From contig NW_003314261.1 in NCBI RefSeq assembly GCF_000143415.4, positions 248,001-312,000 of the forward strand: a stretch of 64,000 bases of DNA, in the 5' to 3' direction. Under the pieces are notes generated by a model, which was not told the origin of the DNA, searched no databases, and was given only the letters and a program-made list of their open reading frames with translations. Made by a program: the position numbers and the translations under genes. Source of the DNA: Selaginella moellendorffii (Eukaryota; Streptophyta; Lycopodiopsida; Selaginellales; Selaginellaceae). Every line of letters starts with the position of its first letter. The first letter of the stretch is position 1. Of the stretch, positions 43,686 to 55,350 are shown piece by piece.

Positions 43686-46600
43686 GTGACCCCTCCATCT
43701 TTCTTTCGGGAGTATCATCAAGGGGTTCACTTGGCACCAGTTCATCCAGTGTTTACTTTCCAAGCTCGTCTTTATAACAAGAGGTCTCCTATTATTCTCT
43801 CTGTGTTGGTTGATACAGGTTCGAGTTTATCTTCTATTGCTCAACCTGTTGCCACACGTTGTCGTCTACACTTGTGTCGTGCGGCGGAACCAGTTTTCAT
43901 TCTTTATGGCAACGGTTGTACACATGCATGTGCACGGGATGAGGTAGGCCTGGTTGTGCGTGTGGGTGATCTCGAGCTTGAGTTGCAGTCGTTGCGGGTG
44001 GTGCCGAGTCAAGCTTTTGACCTCATTCTTAGTATGGATTAGTTGCAGCGCAATCATGCCAAGTGTGACTTTGAGGCTTCTCCCCCTTGTCTCATACTTC
44101 CTTACGTTTTATCCATTCCTCTCACTTCCATACCTCTTTGTCCCTCTACTTCTACCTCTGCTTCCATTACTTTTGGTTCCCCACTATTTCTTCTTGTGTT
44201 TCTATCTTGTTCTACTCTTCCCTTTTCCGATCCCTCCGACGATCTTTGTGTTGCAGCAGTTGACTGGCTCATGAAGGAGTATTCTGATCTTTTTGACTTT
44301 AACCTATCATCTAGAGCCAAGATTGCCACATGTCATCCGATTCCAACTGGGGATGCTCATCCAATCAAGGTTCTTGTTCATCGTCGGTCACCACAGGAGA
44401 TCAAGATTTTACGTGCAAATGTCCAGGAGATGTTGGAGAAGGGTATTATTCAGAAATCGCGGAGTCCTTGGGCATGTGAACCTCATCTTGTGACGAAGCC
44501 TGATGGGAGCATTCATTTCTGCATCGACTATTGTCCGTTAAACGACATAACGATCTTGGATGTGTACCCTCTTCCTCACACTGCTGATCTCTTGGATCGT
44601 CTGGGGTGAAGTCATTGGTTCACCAAGCTAGATCTTGCTTCTAGGTACCGGCAAGTACTGATGGCCAAAGAAGATATTCCTAAGACTGCTTTTCGTACAC
44701 CATTTGGTTTGTATGAGTTCCTGGTGATGCCATTTGGTTTGAACAATGCTCCAGCAACTTTTTAACGGATGATGGACGAGGTTCTTTGCGATATGCCAGA
44801 GGTGACTGCTGACTTCATTGATGATGTCTTGATCCACTCGGAGGGGATGTGGGAGGAGCACGTTCGTGATGTTTGTAAAGTGTTGGATCAGCTACGCGAT
44901 GTTGGTTTAAAGCTGAAATGGTCGAAGTGTGTGTTTGGATCCAAGGACACAACTTACCTTGGGTACTGTATTTCTCGTGAGGGTTTGCAAGTTGATCATG
45001 ATAAACTTGTGGCTATTTTGAAGTTCCCTATTTCGAAGTGTGTGAATGATGTGCAGTGCTTCTTGGGCAAGGTGCAGTATCTCGGGTGTTTTGTGGATCA
45101 TCTTTCTGATTGCACTGCACCATTGCGAGTATTGCTAAAGTCATCAACGTCATCTTTCATTTGGTCTTTGGATTGTGAGCGGGTGTCCGGGGATCTCAAA
45201 GAGTTATTGACAACTCCTCCGGTTTTGGCATATCCTGACTACACTCAACCTTTTATTTTGCGCGTGGATGCTTTTGACATTGATCTTGGAGGTGTGTTAA
45301 TGCAAGAGAGCTTGAGTGTGCTTGGTCAGTGCCATCCCATTGCATATTTAAGCCGTACATTACAACCAGCAGAGATGAACTACTCCACGACAGAGAAGGA
45401 GTGTTTAGTAGCAGTCTGGGGTTTCGAGAAACTTCATGCATATTTACATGGCTTTCAGACGTTACTTGAAGGTGACCATGCTACTGTTACTTCGTTATTA
45501 AAGTGGAAGAACCTAGTTAGTCGTACTACTTGGTGGGCTTTGAAGCTTCAGATATATGATTTTGATGTTGTTCACCGCCCAGGGAGTTTTATGGCTGATG
45601 CTAATTCCCTTTCTCAAGCTCCTCTTCCTTCTTCACTCTCTTCTTATGTTTCTGACGAGCCTGTCCTTCCAGCATCTGTGGATTTTCTAGACGAGGATTC
45701 AGTGCCGTCGGCGGTTGCTGTACTTGACGTTAAGTGTCCACAAGGTGCAGAGCAAGATCTACCTTCGCATGATGAGGTTCGCGAGGCTCAAAAGATTGAG
45801 CCATAGATTCGAAGGCTTCGAGATGGGTTTGAGGATCCTGCATCACTTGCTGATGACTTGCCTTTCCGGCATTTACATTCTCAATATCATCTTGAAGGTG
45901 GCCTTTTTTATTTTGTGGGGACAGATCCTGATGATCATTTACGGCTGGTGGTGCCTTCTATCTTTATTCCGCGGTTTCTCCATGCCTACCATGATTCTCC
46001 TGTTCTAGGTGGGCATATGAGACATCGTCGTGTAATCGAGAAGCTACATAGGTCTTTCTATTGGCTGGAGGTGTGACGTGATATTATCCGGTATATGTGT
46101 AGCTGCATTTGGTGCCAATCTCGTAATACTCCCCCTCGGGTTGCAGAAGGACGATTGGAGTCAATTGCAATTTCCCGTCCGTTTGAGTTGGTGGCGTTTG
46201 ATTTTATGGGACCTGAATTTATGGGCAATGAGTATGTTATTATTGCTTCTGACTACTTGACTCGTTGGGTGGAAGTTAGTGCTCTTGCTAGTGTCTTTAC
46301 AACTGCTGTTGGATACTTCCTCCTCAATCGAGTGGTGTTCTAACATTCTTGTCCAGAGCGGATTCTTTCGGATAATGGTCCCGCATTTATGGCTGAGGCA
46401 TTTCATGTTTTGATGTCTCGGTTGGGGATTCGCCACACTTTCACAAGTGCTTATCATCCACAATCAGACGGTCTGGTAGAACGGCTCGTTTGGACGTTCA
46501 AGGGGATGATTGCGAAGTATGTGAACTTTCAGCATTCGGATTGGGATAGTTATTTGCCGTCTCTTCGGTATGTATATATCACTGGGGTGTAGAGTTCTGT

Positions 46601-47000
46601 TGGTGCTTCACCATATAAACTCTTATATGGTCATGATCCAATATTACCAACGGAGCTGGGTTTACCTTCGCGATTGCCACGAGCTGCAGATGCTAGGTCA
46701 TGGGATCAATATTTGACAAGCATTCTTCCACTTGTCCGAGCGGAGTCTACCAAACATTTAGGCCACGTACAAGTAGGACAACAATGGCGTTACAACTCCC
46801 ATCATCGTCCACCTGTAGAGTACAAAGTGGATGATTTTGTGTTAGTCCGTTTTCCCCATCTTACGGTACATGGTTTATCTAAGGGGCTCCTTGCACAGTG
46901 GAAAGGACCGTATCAAATATTGCAGCAAGTTGGACCACAAGTTTATGAGGTTCGGCATGACGTCCAGCAAGCCGATCCTCCAAAGATTGTGCATGTGTAG
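43686..47000 (+). pseudogene. pol: gypsy pol (protease, RT, RNase H, integrase), broken by stops
   Basis: The protease active site is VLVDTGSSLSSIAQPV. RT shows [48 protein letters not shown] and FIDDVLIHSEGMW (an F-I-D-D version of the usual YxDD). RNase H shows LRVDAFDIDLGGVL and YSTTEKECLVAVWGFEK. Integrase shows HHCC residues (HDSPVLGGHMRHRR, CSCIWC), FDFMGPEF, ERILSDNGPAF and HPQSDGLVERL. In-frame stops lie near 44040, 44607, 44765, 46074, 46341, 46590 and 46998. Confidence 0.85.
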
Positions 47001-47146
47001 CGGTTGAAACGCTTCATACAAAGGGATCAGAAGTGGTTAATACCATCTACAGATCTGCCGATGCCTCCTCCTGATGTTCCTCCAGATCCCGGCCCGTCTA
47101 CAAAAGAACTTTGATGGTCTTCCATTATTCCAAGAGGAGGGGATAA

Positions 47147-47321
47147 TGTGAGGGCCAAGTGTACGGCTACGATGCCGTATATTAATATTAGCGTAGTGGG
47201 ATTTTGGTAGCCGTTAGATTGGTTTCAATCTGGACCACTCGCTCTTGTATATAAACTAGGGTTTTTGGGCTAATTGATATGCACATTTCTGTATTTCCTT
47301 TCCATATTCCATGCACTCACA
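47147..47321 (+). repeat. 3' LTR (175 bp)
   Basis: Begins TGTGAGGGCCAAG and ends ATGCACTCACA, followed by GTAC. Homologous to 42334-42505. Confidence 0.92.
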
Positions 47322-48442
47322 GTACTAAAATTAATTAAATTATTTATTTAATATGAAAAATTTAGTATTTTATTTATTTTATCAAATCAATGTTAGTATC
47401 TAACTGAACATGTAAAATGTATTATATAAATGTTTTTATGATACCTTTATGTTAATTCTTATATTACCTCCATTTTTTTTATAAAAAAATTGAAATATAA
47501 AATGAAATTCACAAACCAAAGTAGCATTTACGAACACAAAATGGACTCAGTTGACTAATGTAAACTACTAGAATTGCAAATTCTCTAGCCTTATATATAA
47601 TTATCAACTTTGTTAGAAAGTGAAACTCATAAACCTTGGAAACACACACAAGATAAATGCATATACACAAAGAGAAAGAACTTTAGATATATTAATTATA
47701 TATAGATGGGTATATAGAATTTTTTGTATTCTTTTCTCATCAACTATCATTTTAAATTAGCTAGACATGATTTAAGCTTAGATTCAGGCTTGGATTAGTT
47801 GCTTGATCGTGAGTGGGAGTTTTAGAGGTAGAGATTATATAACATGTTATTATGCCTATGTGACAGTAATTTCTATATAATCAATCAACTGCCCAAAACT
47901 TAGTTCTTGGTCTTGGCCTTGCTTGCACACATTTTTGCTTATTGTTATGGCTTCAATTTTGCCACTAACACATAGTATTGGCCATGAATTGACAAACTCC
48001 CACTTCTGCTGCTACTAGGCATTTGAATCTTTATAAATATTCTTCCCACTTGCTAAAAATCTCTGCAAAGAATTGTTATGTAATATTTTTAAATCTTGGC
48101 TAATCTAAGTTGTTGAAATCTTTCAATCTCCCATTTGCTTTATGCTCTACTTGCTGCTATTTGTTAGTCAACACCTCTTCACAATCTAGTGCTTTGATGC
48201 AATGCCTCAAACATTTAGTGCATCCAACAAAAGCCTCCAACATTGCAAAAAAAATTTCAATCAAGAGGTTCATCCTCTTCTTCCTCAGTAGCCTCTTGGC
48301 CAACAAATGCCATCCATAGGATCAAAGAGCCAATTGCTCCAATACAATAAAATAAGAACAACAAGAAAGAAGAATTTTGTGTATATCATGTATATAGATG
48401 GGTATATATCCATAAAAACTACTACCATCTAGGCATACTTAT
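47322..48442. other. AT-rich non-coding stretch, right of the gypsy element
   Basis: About 1.1 kb of A/T-rich DNA with no supportable gene. It holds the right copy of the inverted repeat and ends at the 16-bp terminal repeat. Confidence 0.6.
47922..48020. repeat. Right copy of the inverted repeat
   Basis: The inverted partner of 41190-41286. The two copies flank the gypsy element symmetrically and support the idea that the AT-rich DNA on both sides belongs to one inverted-repeat element. Confidence 0.6.
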
Positions 48443-48473
48443 ATGCCACATCATCTCTTCTGGGACACAGGTG

Positions 48474-48858
48474 TATGTATGTTCCGGTCCAACTGAGGCG
48501 TGTGCTCTACAGTGGAGCCAGCATCAAAAGGAGATTCTCAGCAGCCATGGCTCAACCAGCTGTATGTGTGGAAGTATCCGTCGATGATCAGGATTGCCGA
48601 GCTCCAGGGCCATACTGCTCGAGTGATCCATTTGGCACAGGTTTATCACCAAACAATTCACAAATTGTTTTCTTCTTCTCCAGCTTTTGCCAGTGGCTTT
48701 TCCTGTTTTGCGTGTAGAGCCCCGAGGAAACAACGGTTGCATCTGTGGCCGCGGACGAGACGCTGCGCTTTTGGAGGGTGTTTGGATCGGCCGACAAGAA
48801 ATGTGGCAGCGACATGAAACCCGGTGGCCTCTCCAGAAGCGCCAGTAGCATTCGATGA
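48474..48858 (+). pseudogene. CDC20: CDC20/FZR-type WD40 pseudogene, 3' part
   Basis: The translation gives [17 protein letters not shown], then a one-base frameshift near 48550, then [20 protein letters not shown] and [15 protein letters not shown] intron of about 80 bp follows, then [24 protein letters not shown] and the end SRSASSIR. This is the last two WD40 blades of CDC20 proteins. About 65-70 residues of the family are missing between this part and the 5' part that ends near 40635. Confidence 0.82.
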
Positions 48859-50300
48859 GTTGCATGCATATCATGGAGACTTTGTATTTGTAGAACCTAT
48901 TGAGTTCTCCACTTGCCTCTCTAAGCCACGGCAGCGAAGCGATCTTCTCGAGCTCACTACAAATAGCTGCTTTAGTTTCTCATTTTGGGCATTTTGAAAC
49001 TAACAGAAGTTAGCACCCCAAGTAAAGTAGCGCTGGGTTCTTGCCTGTCTGCCTCCGCGTCGCGTGACTTTACGAGAACTTTGACACCGTCCTCGGTCTA
49101 GAACTCGATTCCCGTAAAGGCATCTCATGATCATGAGGCCGGAGAGAAGCACACCCAACACCGTTGGTTGTTCACTTAGCAGTCTGGATTTTCTTCTCTG
49201 CCCGGACAAGTTCAGCATTGAACGCGGAGACTATTGGAATTCGCATGATGCTCCATGGTTGCGTAGGTCTTCTTTGCTCCTCTGTGGCCACTCGGTCCTT
49301 GCCTTTCCGCATGAGAAAGGCTGCTTTCGCATTCGCAAGAGATTCATCCACGAGGTCCACGTAGCCAACGGGATCAATGACTGCAACGCCCCACCACCTC
49401 AGCCCCAGAGCAAGGAACCTTGTTGTGCTTAGTCCTTTTACATTTCGTAGCATGGCTCCCCACGAGACGGTGGTGTACGTGGTTTGTAGCAGTCTGTCCT
49501 TTACCTTGTTGCAGCTGCTCCTGGACATCGTCAAAGGTAAAACTTTAGTGTTAGCCCGATATGGCATTTCCCAGCGGCTTGTGAAGCAAATTCAACCCAC
49601 CGTCGCCTTCATTGCCGAGGAACTCAGGTACCTGAGGACAGTGTTTCCAAGCCTCTCCGTTCTCACGCACTTGGCTCCTCGAGCTGGCGAAGTTGTCTCT
49701 GGTGAGCCCGATGCAACGCAGTGCAGGACGAAGGTTTTTTCTCCTGAATCTGGCTTTCATCATTTCCATGTTTAGCCAACGATCTGCAACTGAACCAACG
49801 TTCCTGCCCTGCTCATCGATGCCAAGGGACACCATAGATCATGCGTAACCTCAAGCTGGGAAGAAACTGTCTTGAGAGCCTAGAGAATATTTGTAACGAT
49901 TCACTAAATCCCAATTGGTGCAGTTTCAAGCATGAACGACGTAATGAGGCATCGAGGATTTTTATGTATAAATTTCAAACTTTGCGTTCCACGCATGAGA
50001 ATGTGCTCGTGCATTGTAATAAGAACTCTGCTTGTTTCGGCTACCCTGCCTTGAGTCGTGTAAGCATACGAGATGATGTCCCATTCCCCGTTCCTCCAAA
50101 GCAGCATCTTGTCGAACACACACTTTGCATCATGCTCCAAGACAATCTCGGGTTGCTAACTTCTCATTTCACAAGATGCCCTCACTTGGGGTGTTATCTC
50201 CTGGAACATTTTGTTCTGGGAGATTTTTTTTTCTGACTGGACAATCGTCGTTAAAGTTGATGCCATCGTTGAAGTCATTCGCTGATAGCAGCAAATGCCT
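48859..50300. other. Low-information region with PPR-like traces
   Basis: Both strands hold only short broken frames. Weak PPR-like words occur, but stops and frame changes are frequent and I cannot define a gene. It may be an eroded PPR gene continuous with the fragment at 50305-50480. Confidence 0.4.
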
Positions 50301-50304
50301 TGGT

Positions 50305-50494
50305 GGTCATCCATGTGGCAGTTGACACCATGCCTTCTGCGACGAAGTTTTTGGCCCGGACGACAATGTTGGCGGCTTTCGCAGGTCAAAGAAACATGGA
50401 GAAAGCACATGAGATGCTTGGAATAATCCAAGTTTATGCCCAGAACGGAAACATCTTTGCCACACAGGAGAAGTGGAACTACGTTGCAGAGTGA
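50305..50494 (+). pseudogene. PPR gene remnant
   Basis: One frame reads VDTMPSATKFLARTTMLAAF, AGQRNMEKAHEMLG and IIQVYAQNGNIFATQE. This resembles two consecutive S-type PPR motifs (FDxMPxRN..WTxMLAAFAQ.GNMEKAKEM; YAQNGN). There is no start and the frame ends at 50494. Upstream similarity fades. Confidence 0.5.
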
Positions 50495-51065
50495 TCAGAC
50501 ACACCGAACGAGCTATCCAAGTTGCCCACTTTGACTATCTTCACGGCAGCCAGTGGATATTCCTAGTTAATGGAGCATAATCCACGTGGCGCCAGCGTGG
50601 CCACGGATGATGACGGAATCGCTCTATTTGGTGTCCGTCTGGCAAACAGAGGCGATTTTACTCCCTTTTTTACCCATAAATCTTTCGCGTCAGGGTAATT
50701 GCTTGCGTGCGACAGGGAAAGAGAGAGAGGAGGGCAGCATCGCACAGGGCAAAGAAAGGTGAGAGAAGACGAAGAGCAGCGGAGGGGCAGGGCTTCTTCT
50801 CTTCCTTCTCCCTTTCTCTCTGCCCACGCAAGCGCAGGCGCAAGCGATCGAGCGATCCCCAGATCCGGCATTGCCCTCTCACTGCGCCGCCGCCGATCGA
50901 GCGAGGAGATTCGTGCGTGTGGGGACTTCTTTAACTCGAGCGCGCTGCGAATTGGAGCTAAGCTTACAGGTTTGAAGGAGCGAATGGATGTGAATTACAC
51001 TGGGTGGGCGGTGGGCTGCTACTAGATTGCGCTCCTCCTCCCTTCCTTTCTTTTGCTTCTCGGGG
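50495..51065. promoter_or_regulatory. Promoter and 5' leader of the SEC14 gene
   Basis: There is no gene here. A GA-rich run (GAAAGAGAGAGAGG at about 50716-50730), a TC-rich leader (50788-50822) and an intron-like stretch precede the ATG at 51066. Such purine/pyrimidine leaders are common in plant 5'UTRs. Confidence 0.4.
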
Positions 51066-52276
51066 ATGGCGTCCATAGCGGCAGATCAGATTTCCAAGCT
51101 CTGCCCTTGCTCGTCGCGCGTGGACGACATACTGGATCGCTCGGGTGAGGAGCGGCTTGCTAGAACGGGCGGAGGGCCTCAGGATCTCACGCTCTCGCAG
51201 GAGGAGGCGCTTAACAGGTTTAGATCGCTGCTGGTGGAGCACAATCTGGTGCGCAAGCGCGACACTGACTGCGATCTCTTGCGCTTCCTGCGAGCTCGAT
51301 CTTTCGATGTCGCCAAAGCCAAGGCCATGTACGAGGCAATGCTGGACTGGCGCATGCAAGTCGGGGCCGACACCATTCGAGAGGTAAGTACTCCAAAAAC
51401 ATTCCTTTTTTTTTTTTCCGGTGTGTTCTTACTCTTTTTTTTTCGGTGTGTTCTTGGATTCGTTGGATCTGCTTGCTCGTTCCAGACATTCGATTTCCCG
51501 GAGAGGAATTTGGTGAAAGATTTGTACCCACATTTCCATCACAAGACGGACAAGCTGGGGCGACCCCTGTACATCGAGAAACTGGGGCAGCTCCAGGTGG
51601 ACGAGCTGATGAAGATCACCACCATGGACAGGATGATGATGGAGCACATCCAAGAGTGGGAGATTCTCATCGAGTGGAAGTTCCCGGCGTGCTCACGCAA
51701 GGCCGGCAAGACGATATCACAGTCGCTGGCCATCCTCGACTTGAAAGGAGTGGTGAGTGTTTCTTTCCATTCTAGAGGATCTAGCCAGGATCTAGGTGGT
51801 CTATCGATCGCTTGCTCACTCAGCAAACAACGCTTTTGATCTGGCAGACGATGAAACACATGAGCAAGCAAGTCCGGCATTTCATCCAGAACATCTCCAA
51901 AGTGGACCAGGACTACTACCCCGAGTTTCTGGGCAAGATGTTCATCGTCAACGCTCCCATGGCGTTCAAGGCCATCTGGACGGTGATAAAGCCGTGGCTG
52001 GACAAGCGCACGCAGAAGAAGATCGAGGTCCATGGCAGCAACTTCGCTCCCAAGCTGCTGGAGCTGGTGGACAAGCAAAACTTGCCCGAGTTCTTGGGTG
52101 GCAGCTGCCGATGCCCGCAAGGCTGCGAGTACTCGGATGCCGGGCCTTGGAACGAAGCTCGCTACCACATATCGGCCTTGGCGGAGGAACAAGACGATGG
52201 AGCAAGCTTTGGCGATTGCCGCCACCGGAATGTCAAGGACAAGGGACCCATGCAGTGGTCGTGCCTCGACACTTAG
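51066..52276 (+). CDS. SEC14-like phosphatidylinositol-transfer protein (CRAL-TRIO)
   Basis: Three exons: 51066-51383, 51486 to about 51751, and about 51848-52276. The N-terminal CRAL-TRIO_N helix bundle shows SQEEALNRFRSLLVEHNLV and DCDLLRFLRARSFDVAKA. The lipid-binding lobe shows DKLGRPLYIEKLGQL, SLAILDLKGV, QNISKVDQDYYPEFLGKMFI, VNAPMAFKAIWTVIKPWLD and LPEFLGGSCRCP. These match plant and yeast Sec14 proteins, which exchange phosphatidylinositol and phosphatidylcholine and support membrane signalling. The tail (HRNVKDKGPMQWSCLDT) is short with no Nodulin or GOLD domain. The intron after exon 1 is rich in T runs. Confidence 0.88.
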
Positions 52277-53108
52277 TCGCGACTCCAGGGATGAGTTATG
52301 GAAATCCGGGGAGAGAAGCACTCACTCGAGCAAGCGTTACAATCCAATCAAAATTAAACTTGGTTCACTGGAGCTACCTCCGAGCGAGTTCACAGAAGTT
52401 GACAGTCGGCAGTGCTAGGTAGACCTTGGATAGCATTGCTGCCTTGGAAGTGATGATACTACAGAGATCTACACACGAAAGAATCCTGGATTTTGTTGTG
52501 GCCGGACCAGCCAATTGAAAAAAACAGTGACACATCTTTTTTTCTCTCTAGCCTCGATCGTCTCCAAAATCCCTCTCTATCATCTATAGCTAGCCAGGAC
52601 AATAAATGCAAGTATCAGGAGATCAACAGGAGAAAGAATGATCCTGCCATCCTGGGCGCGTGGATTGACTCTCTGCGGGTGTAAGATGGACTTTTTTAGT
52701 GCGATGGGTCAACGCTATGTCAACGTCCATGATTTACTCGTTGTCCGAGGCGATTAGTCGTTAACCTCTCGGTTGATGGGGTTTTGTTGTTTGTGCGGAG
52801 GGAATACTCTTTTTGTTCTTGTTTTTTTGGACGCGAATCAAAAGCACATTATTCCTACAAATGCATAGAATCTAGCTCATTGATCGAGAATCGCTTCCAC
52901 TAATGGACGTTGTGAAGTGCTCGCCTTGTAGCCTCTTCGATCATGCAATTATCAAGAGCGGACGAGGAGGAGGAGGATCGAGCAACAACAACAGGGGATG
53001 CGCAGCTCTGGGAGTGAGCAGATCACCATCGCCCAAAATGTAAGGAGAAATTATCTATCCATGGGTGAATAGTATTTTTCTTCTTTGTTTTTTCTGCAAA
53101 CAAGACGC
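52277..53108. other. Intergenic region before ent-kaurene oxidase
   Basis: 832 bp with no recognisable gene or repeat family. Small features are a GAGGAGGAGGAGG purine run near 52960-52975 and a T-rich leader before the KO ATG. Presumably promoter and 5'UTR. Confidence 0.45.
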
Positions 53109-55227
53109 ATGGCTTCTCTAAGAGCGGCCCTGCCCCTGTGGTCCGAGGCAGCGGCAAGGAAGCTCGAAGACATGGCGAAAAGCGGCGGCTTGGATCAAGC
53201 TTTCGGGGAATTTGGTGCAGGGTCTTTTCTTCCTCCTGCCGCCACTGCCGCTCTACTGGGACTGGCGCTGCTTTGCATCACCGTCGCCATCTTACACAAG
53301 CATTCTTCGAAACGACGCCGCAACAATCTACCGCCAGGTAACCATTCAATGATCTAAGTTGTTCGAGCATGCATCTGTCGATCAGCCAAAACATTACTGT
53401 AGAGTTTGCTTGTGTGTGGCAGAGGTGCCAGGGCTGCCGTTTGTTGGAAACCTCCTCCAGATGACGGTGGAGAGGCCACACCGCAAGCTTACAAGCTGGA
53501 GTAACGAGTATGGGCCGATCTACACCATCAGGACCGGCCAGAAATCCCAAGTCATTGTCAGCTCGCCAGAGCTCGCAAGAGAGGTGGTAAACAGCATCTT
53601 TCATGGCAAAGCTAACTCATTGGTGGCAGGCTGTTGTCGCCAAGTATTCCTCCATCTCCAACAGGGATTTGGGATCAAACCTTACCATTCTTACCAGGAA
53701 CAGGAAGATCGTGGCAATGAGTGACTATGGCGATCGGTATAGGATGCTCAAGAGAATGGTGGTGAACAACTTGCTCGGACAAACTTCGCAGGTTACTTTG
53801 CTTGATTTATTCTCTAAATCACATTTCCTTTCAGAAAGCTCTGCATGTTCAGCGCGAAAATTACTTGGGAATTGCACTCGACGGCCTGTTTGATGAGCTC
53901 GGGAGGTTTCCTGGTTCTACAGGTCAGGTGAACGCCAGAGATTGCATTGCCAACTTTCTCTTCCGTTTAGGAACGCACCAGGCAAGTGTAAAACATCTCG
54001 AGGAAGAGCTAAAGTTTCGTGATACGTAGGTTTTTGGCCGAGATATCGAGAGTGTTAGAGTTCCAGAGCTTGGAGCAGAGGTGACGAGATGGGAGATTTA
54101 CCGCATCCTTGTGCAGGACGTGATGAAAGCGGCCGTCCAGATCGATTGGAGAGACTTTTTCCCGACCCTCAAGTGGATTCCCAATTGGAAGTTTGAGGAT
54201 GGGATCTACAAGGTGGAGCGCAAGAGGTCTGCGGTGACCAAAGCATTGATGGAGCAGCACAGGCAACTCTCTCGCAGCCAGGTTTGTTTCTGTTGTTTAT
54301 GAGACGCTAGTTTATTCACGAGGTTTGTGTCTTCTACTTTGCAGCAGCGAGACAAGTGCTACTGCGATGTTCTTCTCGACAATGAATCACACTACAGTGA
54401 GGACGAGCTGTTGCTGGCTGCGTGGGAGCCGATCATTGAGAGCTCCGACACGACACTGGTGACATCCGAGTGGGCTCTCTACGAGCTGGCCAGCGCTCCA
54501 AAACTACAGGTAGCAAGATCGACCATCACAATATACACTGGGAAGCTAACATCAAAACTTTTGCAGGAGAAGCTATACAACGAGATCAAACGCGTGGTGG
54601 GAGATGAGCGGATGGTAAGCGAAGACGATCTTCCAAATCTTCCCTTCCTCAACGCTGTCATCAAAGAGACGCTGAGAAAATACAGCCCCGTTCCAATTCT
54701 ACCCCCGAGATACATACACGAGCAAGTCGAGCTGGGTGGCTACACCATTCCGGCTGGCTACCAGGTGAGTGAAAGCCAAAGGTTTCTTGTTCATAGCTCG
54801 ATCACAATGTAAAAATTTCCAGCTGATTGTCAACATCTTTGGAATCCACCACGACCCGAAACGCTGGAGCAATCCCGAGACGTGGGATCCATCACGGTTT
54901 CTAGGAGTCGAAGGTGGCAGCTTCGACATGGGATTGACGGACATGAGACTCATGCCCTTTGGCGGAGGCAAACGGATTTGCGCCGGGATGGCCCAAGTTT
55001 TTTACGTTGTTCCCATGATCATCGCCACTCTCGTCCAGCACTTCGAGTGGACTTTGCCGCAAGGTGATATGGACAAGAGGAATGTTGTGGAAGACACGGT
55101 CTATCTCACCACCCAAAAGCTGGAACCTCTCCAGGCCTGTGCCAAGCCTCGCGTGCCTCGCAGGCTTCCTTCCAAAACGCTCAACGCCGTTCCTTCCAAC
55201 AACAAAGTCCCAAAGCACAAGCATTGA
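53109..55227 (+). CDS. KO: ent-Kaurene oxidase, cytochrome P450 CYP701
   Basis: The N-terminal leader carries a membrane helix (ATAALLGLALLCITVAILH) and a basic/proline hinge. The body matches CYP701 throughout: VPGLPFVGNLLQMTVERPHR, WSNEYGPIYTIRTGQKSQVI, YSSISNRDLGSNLTILTR, IDWRDFFPTLKWIPNWKFED, the I-helix WEPIIESSDTTLVTSEWALY, K-helix KETLRKYSPVP, WDPSRFL, and haem loop PFGGGKRICAGMAQ. KO oxidises ent-kaurene to ent-kaurenoic acid in gibberellin-type diterpenoid synthesis, at the plastid envelope/ER. The intron at 53982-54029 uses a GC donor (CAG|GCAAGT). The start ATG at 53109 is preferred because it precedes the hydrophobic leader. Confidence 0.92.
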
Positions 55228-55350
55228 TGGTGGCTGCCTTTCCCAAAGGAGGGCGAGAAGTGGAGGATAGAATCTCTTCTTCTTTTTTCTTCCACCGCCT
55301 TTAGGTGAGCCACATTGCGTAGCTATCTAGCCAAACAAGTGAGTTGCTTT

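Larger units (their letters stand above)
42334..47321 (+). mobile_element. Complete but defective Ty3/gypsy LTR retrotransposon
   Basis: Two LTRs (42334-42505 and 47147-47321) flank gag, protease, RT, RNase H and integrase in gypsy order, 4988 bp in all. Flanking GTAC on both sides is a 4-bp target duplication. A polypurine tract (AAGAGGAGGGGATAA) lies immediately before the right LTR. The element carries many in-frame stops and is not autonomous. No chromodomain was recognised after the integrase. Confidence 0.92.
40645..48458. mobile_element. AT-rich insertion with 16-bp terminal inverted repeats, hosting a nested gypsy element
   Basis: AGAGATGATGTGGCAT at 40645-40660 is repeated as its exact reverse complement at 48443-48458. 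The DNA between, excluding the nested retroelement at 42334-47321, is strongly AT-rich (long A/T runs, few ORFs), unlike the flanking exons. The block interrupts the CDC20-like pseudogene. This looks like a non-autonomous DNA transposon of about 2.8 kb; no transposase was found and the target duplication is unclear. It could also be a composite of several small elements. Confidence 0.5.

Noticed and set aside
37900-48500. Possible organelle DNA insertion (AT-rich block)
   Set aside because: No plastid or mitochondrial genes were recognised. The block has inverted repeats and an internal LTR element, and known Selaginella organelle genomes are GC-rich, unlike this DNA.
49172-49567. Minus-strand 131-codon frame as a gene
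   Set aside because: TVSWGAML resembles a PPR motif, but the rest does not, and no flanking exons or start support it. Kept only as part of the unresolved region.
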